Shown here in pieces: positions 4,769 to 9,375 of a stretch of DNA of 9,375 bases; position 1 is the stretch's first letter, and each line of letters opens with the position of its first letter. Both the position numbers and the translations under genes were made by a program. The DNA is from DAOUGC01 sp034429695 (GTDB lineage: Bacteria > Chloroflexota > Anaerolineae > Anaerolineales > Anaerolineaceae), in the NCBI GenBank assembly GCA_034429695.1, contig DAOUGC010000102.1, positions 1 through 9,375 on the forward strand. Direction: 5' to 3'. The notes beneath the pieces are model-generated. The model made no database searches. It was given only the letters and a program-made list of their open reading frames with translations, and was not told where the DNA came from.

Positions 4769-5971
4769 TTACGGACGTTTGCCAAGTGTTAGCGGCACCT
4801 CCAGGGTTTCATCATCCCGAATGACGGTGAGAACCACCTCATCGCCCGGGCTTTTGGATGTCATCAAATAGCTGAGAAGATCGCCAAATACCTGAACCGG
4901 GCGGCCGTCAACGCCAACGATCAAATCGCCGCCAGCCAGCAAACCCGGCACATTGGTGGGCCGGTCGCCGCTGCGAATGCCTGCCCGATCTGCCGGGCTG
5001 CCAGGAGTGACCGCCACCACGTAAGCCCCCAGGGTTTGGGAAAGATCAAGCTCTTCCTGTTCAATCAAGCTGATCTCGGGGCGCGCCGTGACACCCAGAT
5101 AGGGGTAATCGTAACTGCCCTGTTCGATCAAGACCGGCACAACCCGCTTGATGATGTTGACCGATACCGCAAAACCGATCCCGCTGTTGATCGGGTCTCC
5201 GCTTTGCGAAACACCAGTGGTGCGAATGGCGCGGTTCAAGCCGATCACTTCACCGTTTAGATTAAGCAGCGGCCCACCTGAGTTGCCGGGATTGATGGAT
5301 GCATCCGTCTGGATCAAATCACCGGCAGAGAAGAAGCTGCCGTCGCCCGCCTCGCGCAGTGACTCAAGCGTGCGCCCCTTGGCCGATATGATGCCCATGG
5401 TCATGGTTCCGGACAGCCCAAAAGGATTGCCAATGGCAACCACGGTTTGCCCAACGCGCACCTGGTCAGAGTCTCCCATGGGCAGCGGGGAGAGCTGCTC
5501 GGCGGGCACATCCACTTTGATCACCGCCAGGTCCGAATCGATATCCGTGCCAATCACTTCACCACGCACCTTGATGCCGTTGGAGAAATCCACTTCAAGG
5601 TCCTCTGCCTGGTCAATCACGTGGAAATTGGTGACGATATGTCCCTCGCGGTCAAATACAAAGCCGGAACCCAGCCCACCACCGTTGGTGGACAGGGTTT
5701 GGATGGCGACCACGCCGGGGCTGGTGCGGTCGTACAACTGCACCAGCAGATTTTCCATGTTCAAAATATCTCCGGCCACCGGTGAAGGGATCACCACCGT
5801 TGGAATGACAGCCGGTTGAGTGGCAACCGATTGCGTCTGTGCTGCATCCGTCTGGTCGGCACCTCCTGGCAAATTGAAATCGTCAAGATTGGGGGTCGAA
5901 ACGGTTGTACGGCATGCAAGACCAAGCACCACCAGTAGGATGATTACCATCCAGATCTTTTTCTGCTTCAT
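4769..5971 (-). CDS. HtrA/DegP-like trypsin-type serine protease with PDZ domain, predicted lipoprotein
   Basis: A 400-residue S1C protease, expected to act outside the cytoplasmic membrane on misfolded or damaged proteins. The N-terminus has KQKK, a hydrophobic stretch (6-19) and Cys20 in LGLAC, a relaxed lipobox. A low-complexity Thr/Gln/Pro-rich linker follows (21-70). The protease domain (about 73-280) shows the triad His117 (TNFHVID), Asp147 (DSDLAV) and Ser231 (INPGNSGGPLL), so it looks active. A PDZ domain covers about 288-396 (YLGVTA, then GSPADRAGIRSGD and GDLIVGVDGRPV). The ATG is preceded by AGAGG with a 6-nt spacer. It starts 24 nt after the dnaJ-like gene and is very likely in the same operon. 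Confidence 0.95.
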   Translation of the reverse strand: MKQKKIWMVIILLVVLGLACRTTVSTPNLDDFNLPGGADQTDAAQTQSVATQPAVIPTVVIPSPVAGDILNMENLLVQLYDRTSPGVVAIQTLSTNGGGLGSGFVFDREGHIVTNFHVIDQAEDLEVDFSNGIKVRGEVIGTDIDSDLAVIKVDVPAEQLSPLPMGDSDQVRVGQTVVAIGNPFGLSGTMTMGIISAKGRTLESLREAGDGSFFSAGDLIQTDASINPGNSGGPLLNLNGEVIGLNRAIRTTGVSQSGDPINSGIGFAVSVNIIKRVVPVLIEQGSYDYPYLGVTARPEISLIEQEELDLSQTLGAYVVAVTPGSPADRAGIRSGDRPTNVPGLLAGGDLIVGVDGRPVQVFGDLLSYLMTSKSPGDEVVLTVIRDDETLEVPLTLGKRP

Positions 5972-5995
5972 TGGATACCTCTGCTCTGGTTCAGA

Positions 5996-6922
5996 CTACG
6001 TGTTCAGAGATTGGCGCAATTTTTCCAGCAGCTCACGTTGCTCGCCGCTCAGTTTGCGCGGCAACTGAACCTTGATTTTCACATACATATCTCCGTGATT
6101 TTGCGGAGACTTCAACCTGGGCATGCCCCTTCCAGAAAGGCGAAAGGTTTGGCCAGGCTGGGTTCCAGCCGGGATGGTGAGCACCACGTTGCCACCCGGG
6201 GTGGGCACATTCACCTCGCCACCCAGCATGGCGGTGAACATGGAAACACTCGTCTCGGTGTGCAAATCGTCATCCTTGCGCTCAAAGCGCGGGTCCTGAG
6301 AGACATCGACGATCAGGAAGACATCGCCGCTTGGAACACCGTTTGGGTCCTTCACCAGTCCGGACACACGCACTTTGGAGCCAGTTCGTACCCCCGGCGG
6401 AATTTTGATCTCAATATTACGCCCGTCCAGTTGAAATTTACGGGTTGTACCGGTATAGGCTTCGGCAAAATTAATCGTGACCGGCTGTTCAATGTGCCTG
6501 GCGCGGGCCGGGGCGCGGCGCGACTGGGTGCGCGTGCCTCCATAACCGAAGATCTGCTGGAAGAAATCAGAGAAACCACTGCCGAAAATTTCTTCAAAAT
6601 CGCCGTATTGCACCGTGGTGCGTCCCCTGCCTCCACCACTCTGCCGCGCGAACCAGTCTTCCCAATTAAAGTTCCCCGGCTGGCCGGACTGCTGCCACTG
6701 GGAATAGGACTCTCCCAGTTGGTCATAACGGGCGCGTTTCTCAGGATCACTGAGCACCTCGTTGGCTTCGTTGATCTCCTTGAACTTCTCCTCAGCCGCC
6801 CGGTCGTTGGGGTTGCGGTCAGGGTGATAACGCATGGCCAGCTTGCGATAAGATTTCTTGATATCTTCCTGAGTCGCCTTGCGGTCCACCCCCAGGATTT
6901 CATAATAATCCTTGTATTCCAT
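5996..6922 (-). CDS. DnaJ-like Hsp40 co-chaperone without zinc finger (CbpA type)
   Basis: A 308-residue type II J-protein, predicted to stimulate the ATPase of DnaK and deliver non-native proteins to it. The J domain covers residues 5-68 with HPD at 33-35 and YDQLG at its end. A Gly/Phe-rich linker follows (about 95-130: GDFEEIFGSGFSDFF). Two beta-barrel C-terminal domains lie at about 144-215 (QPVTINFAEAYTGTTRKF) and 218-288 (DLHTETSVSMFTAMLGGEV), with a C-terminal dimer helix. There is no CxxCxGxG repeat and no cysteine at all, so it is CbpA-like rather than DnaJ type I. The J domain begins at once, fixing the start at 6920-6922. No Shine-Dalgarno is seen, and a -10-like hexamer ends 6 nt before the ATG, suggesting a leaderless message. 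It heads the dnaJ-htrA operon. No CIRCE element is present. Confidence 0.95.
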   Translation of the reverse strand: MEYKDYYEILGVDRKATQEDIKKSYRKLAMRYHPDRNPNDRAAEEKFKEINEANEVLSDPEKRARYDQLGESYSQWQQSGQPGNFNWEDWFARQSGGGRGRTTVQYGDFEEIFGSGFSDFFQQIFGYGGTRTQSRRAPARARHIEQPVTINFAEAYTGTTRKFQLDGRNIEIKIPPGVRTGSKVRVSGLVKDPNGVPSGDVFLIVDVSQDPRFERKDDDLHTETSVSMFTAMLGGEVNVPTPGGNVVLTIPAGTQPGQTFRLSGRGMPRLKSPQNHGDMYVKIKVQLPRKLSGEQRELLEKLRQSLNT

Positions 6923-6928
6923 GACTTG

Positions 6929-6958
6929 ATTCTATATTTTCCCGAGGGTCAGAGTCAA
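6929..6958 (-). promoter_or_regulatory. Promoter of the dnaJ-like/htrA operon, leaderless arrangement
   Basis: On the minus strand -35 TTGACT (6953-6958, 5 of 6) is 18 nt before -10 TAGAAT (6929-6934, 5 of 6). The ATG begins 6 nt after the -10, about where transcription should start. An alternative -10, TATAGA, gives a 16-nt spacer. An inverted repeat CTTACA/TGTAAG (6985-6990/7004-7009) lies upstream and could bind a regulator. Confidence 0.7.
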
Positions 6959-7118
6959 GGATTCATGCAAGTTTTAATAGATTTCTTACAGGCCTGAGCA
7001 AATTGTAAGCTTATGGGTCTGTTTATTGTTCCAGATCGGACAAAAAGGAACCCCTTTCATTTTCTTTACACCTTCCTAATTACAGCAATCCACCCTCGCT
7101 CATGCGCCTTCATCATGC

Positions 7119-7130
7119 TATAGTTAACTC
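7119..7130 (+). promoter_or_regulatory. -10 element immediately before the pseudo-kinase gene, leaderless arrangement
   Basis: TATAGT (7119-7124, 5 of 6) lies exactly 6 nt before the ATG at 7131, with TAACTC between. There is no Shine-Dalgarno. No good -35 is found at 16-18 nt spacing (TCGCTC at 17). The layout mirrors the divergent dnaJ promoter. Confidence 0.55.
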
Positions 7131-8792
7131 ATGGTCGAAAAATCGTCCGATCGCATCCTGATTGTTGAATCAGACCCCATCATCAGCGATATGATTTCGC
7201 GCCAGGCGTTAAAAGCTGCCGGTTACCAGACCTTTGTGGTTGCCGATTGCGGCACTGCCCTGGCGCGTGCAGTGCAGATTGCGCCAGACATCATCATCGC
7301 CAACATGCATCTCTCCGGGCTGAGCGGCAAGGACCTGATCGTGGCGCTGAACTCGCAAAACATGGACACGCCCGTTATCGTGCTGGCCAACAAGGGTGAT
7401 GAAGAAGCCGTGATCCAGGCTTTCCGGCTGGGCGCAGCCGATTATATCCTATGGCCCATGCGTGAAGCCGAGATCGTCAACGTGGTGGAACGCGTCATTC
7501 GCCAGGTGCGCGAGCGGCGTGTCCGCGACCGCCTGAGCAAGCAGTTGCAGCAGACCAATCAGGAACTGCAAATGCGCGTGCGTGAGCTGACCACCATCTT
7601 CTCAATCGGCAAGGCCGTCATTTCCATCACCGACCAGAGCCTGTTGTTTGACAAAATCATCGAAGGCGCCGTGCGGGTGACCCAGGCTGACATGGGTTGG
7701 TTCATGCTGCGCGACGAGAATACCAAGCAATTCATCCTGATGGCGCAGCGCAATCTGCCTCCCAGCATGCCGGTGCGGCTCAACCAGCCGTGGGATGACA
7801 GCATCTCTCAACTGGTTGCCATGTCGGCTGAACCGCTCTCCATTCACGGTGAGCCGGTAAAACGCTTCAAGATTGCCGTGCTGGGCCAGTCCGCCCTGAT
7901 CGTACCGGTGCGCGTGCAAAAACAGGTAATCGGCCTGGTGGTGGTGATGCGCAAACAACCCACCCCGTTTGGCGAGAGCGAGCAAAACCTGCTGGGCGCC
8001 GTTGCCGATTACGCCTCCATCTCCCTGGTCAATGCGCGCCTGTTCCAGGCTGTGGAAGAGCGCGCCCAAACCCTGCAGGTGCTGGTGACCAATGCCCAGA
8101 ACGGCCAGCGCATCTCCAATGAGATCCTGGAAACCATGCAAAAAGAACTGCGCACCCCCATGGACGTGGCGCAGATCGCGCTCGAACGGCTGGTAAAGGA
8201 CCCCACAGCGCGCTGGACGGCCGACCAGCGCCAGATCCTGTCGGTGCTGCAAACGCAGATGCAGACCCAGCGCCGCATCGTTGAAGCCGTGCCGGAATTA
8301 CCCGTATCGCGCGCCATGGTGGTACAACCTGTGCGCCTGAACGAGGTTGCCCGCGATTGCGCCGGAGAGTTTCAGCATTTTTCCCAGCAAAACAACGTCA
8401 CCCTGGTTCCCGAATTACCAGCCGACCCCGTGGTGGTGCGCGCCGACGCCGGCCAGGTGCGGGCGTGCATCAACGGCCTGCTCAGCAACGCAGTGAAATT
8501 CTGCAACCCGGGCGGCCGGGTGACCCTGCGGGTGGAGCGCACTGCCGACGGCAATGCCCACGTTGAAGTCCATGATACTGGCATCGGCATCGATTCTCGC
8601 CACCTGGCCAAAGTATTTGAGGGCACTTACCAGTCAGAACAATCCAGACCCCGGCGCTTTGGAGGTCTGGGGATCGGCCTGATCCTGATTAAGGACATTA
8701 TCAATAATCTCAACGGTAAAATCTGGGTGGAGAGCCAACCCGGCAAGGGCGCCAGCTTCCATTTCACGCTGCCGCTGTACAACAAACTTTAA
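7131..8792 (+). CDS. REC-GAF-histidine kinase-like protein lacking both phospho-acceptor residues
   Basis: A 553-residue soluble signalling protein with no membrane segment. Residues 7-122 form a receiver fold, but the phospho-acceptor Asp is Asn58 (IIIANMHLSG), the conserved Thr is Ala86, the Lys is Trp108 (ADYILWP), and the acidic pair is Glu13-Ser14. A coiled coil (about 122-155) leads to a GAF domain (about 152-308). A dimerisation/H-box region (about 318-385) reads MQKELRTPM, with Lys338 where His is expected and no His anywhere in 311-390. The HATPase domain (about 398-548) keeps its motifs: N-box Asn453 (LLSNAVKF), G1 DTGIGID at 482-488, and G2 GGLGIGL at 511-517. ATP binding therefore seems possible while His-Asp phosphotransfer does not. 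Its ligand is unknown. It lies 23 nt upstream of a second REC-GAF gene and divergent from dnaJ. Confidence 0.88.
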   Translation: MVEKSSDRILIVESDPIISDMISRQALKAAGYQTFVVADCGTALARAVQIAPDIIIANMHLSGLSGKDLIVALNSQNMDTPVIVLANKGDEEAVIQAFRLGAADYILWPMREAEIVNVVERVIRQVRERRVRDRLSKQLQQTNQELQMRVRELTTIFSIGKAVISITDQSLLFDKIIEGAVRVTQADMGWFMLRDENTKQFILMAQRNLPPSMPVRLNQPWDDSISQLVAMSAEPLSIHGEPVKRFKIAVLGQSALIVPVRVQKQVIGLVVVMRKQPTPFGESEQNLLGAVADYASISLVNARLFQAVEERAQTLQVLVTNAQNGQRISNEILETMQKELRTPMDVAQIALERLVKDPTARWTADQRQILSVLQTQMQTQRRIVEAVPELPVSRAMVVQPVRLNEVARDCAGEFQHFSQQNNVTLVPELPADPVVVRADAGQVRACINGLLSNAVKFCNPGGRVTLRVERTADGNAHVEVHDTGIGIDSRHLAKVFEGTYQSEQSRPRRFGGLGIGLILIKDIINNLNGKIWVESQPGKGASFHFTLPLYNKL

Positions 8793-8815
8793 TCTGTTTT
8801 AACTCCCGGACAACC

Positions 8816-9375
8816 ATGGCTGTCAAAAGAGAATCCATATTAATCGCCATTTCTGATCCCGACCTGGGGTCTGGTTTGCAACGCGCCCTGCAGGCGGCCG
8901 GTTATTCCGCCGAGATCTGTCCTGATCGGGACAGCGTCCTGCGCCAGGTGAAAGATGGCTACCCATCGCTGGTGGTGGTGAGCGAGCAAGTGGCCGGAGA
9001 GTCGGCGCTGCGCATCACCGAGGATGTGCATCACCTGACCCCTGTTACCCCGGTTATGCTGGTGGTGCAGCACGACGTGCCAGAGCTGTACCGCGCAGCC
9101 AGCCGCGCCGGAGTGACCGGTTTTGTGGTGACGCCCATCAAAACCGAGGAAGCCGTGCGGCTGATCGAGGAACAACTGCTGCGCGCCCGCCAGCGTAAAG
9201 ACTGGACCCTGCTGGAATCCCGCCGGGTGACCGCCAACCTGCAACGCCGCCTGGACGAACTGGAAACCCTGGCGCGGGTGGGGCAAACCATCACCGGCTC
9301 ACTGGAGCTGGACGAAGTGCTGTTGAGCGTGGTGGACGCCGCCGTGCAACTCACCGGCGCCGAGGAAGGCAACCT
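8816..9375 (+). CDS. Second REC-like-GAF signalling protein, N-terminal part (cut by window edge)
   Basis: The first 186 residues of a protein that continues past the window. Residues 7-120 form a receiver-like domain similar in layout to the preceding gene (compare AALQ/AALK regions followed by AAGY). It again lacks the active residues: Ser56 at the phospho-acceptor position (LVVVSEQVAG), Val84 for Thr, Thr106 for Lys (FVVTPIK) and no acidic pair (Ile12-Ser13). A helical, charged coiled coil (about 115-150) leads into the start of a GAF domain (LARVGQTITGSLELDEVLLS). A C-terminal kinase or output module is likely but not visible. The ATG at 8816 follows the previous stop codon by 23 nt with only a weak GGA upstream, so it is probably co-transcribed and perhaps translationally coupled. 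Confidence 0.85.
   Translation, partial: MAVKRESILIAISDPDLGSGLQRALQAAGYSAEICPDRDSVLRQVKDGYPSLVVVSEQVAGESALRITEDVHHLTPVTPVMLVVQHDVPELYRAASRAGVTGFVVTPIKTEEAVRLIEEQLLRARQRKDWTLLESRRVTANLQRRLDELETLARVGQTITGSLELDEVLLSVVDAAVQLTGAEEGN

Noticed and set aside
6011..6997. Long plus-strand open frame (328 codons) opposite the dnaJ-like gene
   Set aside because: It is antisense to a clear J-protein, has no Shine-Dalgarno or recognisable domain, and is explained by the codon bias of the real gene. Similar antisense frames opposite htrA (5148-5819) and the kinase-like gene (7602-8252) were rejected for the same reason.
6923..7130. Heat-shock operator (CIRCE, TTAGCACTC-N9-GAGTGCTAA) upstream of the dnaJ-like gene
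   Set aside because: I searched both strands by eye and found no half-site; only a short CTTACA/TGTAAG repeat is present.

Overview
The window looks like chromosomal DNA from a member of the Chloroflexota, most likely an Anaerolineae-type bacterium. That is inferred from gene content and style: a membrane-anchored sortase, a lipoprotein HtrA, a bacterial eRF1-like (baeRF) protein with a zinc ribbon, and modular REC-GAF-kinase proteins. It is not proven by a marker phylogeny. I see no transposase, integrase, CRISPR array or phage gene. Coding density and base composition are even across the window.

Layout: the left end carries, on the minus strand, a stable-RNA/translation operon: tRNA-Thr(UGU), tRNA-Tyr(GUA), tRNA-Thr(GGU), then tuf, cut by the window edge. 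It has a clear sigma70-type promoter. Next, also on the minus strand, come a sortase with its own promoter and intrinsic terminator, and a LuxR-type HTH protein fused to a DUF805 membrane domain. A divergent small nitroreductase follows on the plus strand. It ends at a strong hairpin shared with the convergent minus-strand cluster dnaJ/cbpA-like -> htrA lipoprotein -> baeRF-like protein. This cluster combines cytosolic co-chaperone, extracytoplasmic protease and putative ribosome-associated functions, so it reads as a protein quality-control group. At the right end, divergent from dnaJ, two consecutive plus-strand genes encode receiver-GAF signalling proteins; the first is followed by a histidine-kinase module and the second runs off the window.

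The most notable signal is in these last two genes. The first protein has an intact-looking ATP-binding domain, but it lacks the receiver phospho-acceptor Asp (Asn instead), the conserved receiver Lys and Thr, and the phospho-acceptor His of the H-box (Lys before ELRTP). The second protein also has an aspartate-less receiver. This suggests a signalling pair that does not work by conventional His-Asp phosphotransfer. Other points worth a look: the divergent dnaJ and kinase genes each have a -10-like hexamer exactly 6 nt before ATG with no Shine-Dalgarno (probable leaderless mRNAs); the LuxR-DUF805 fusion has a strong internal Shine-Dalgarno and ATG that could yield a free DUF805 protein; and the baeRF protein has a GG-AA-GQ variant where eRF1 proteins carry GGQ.
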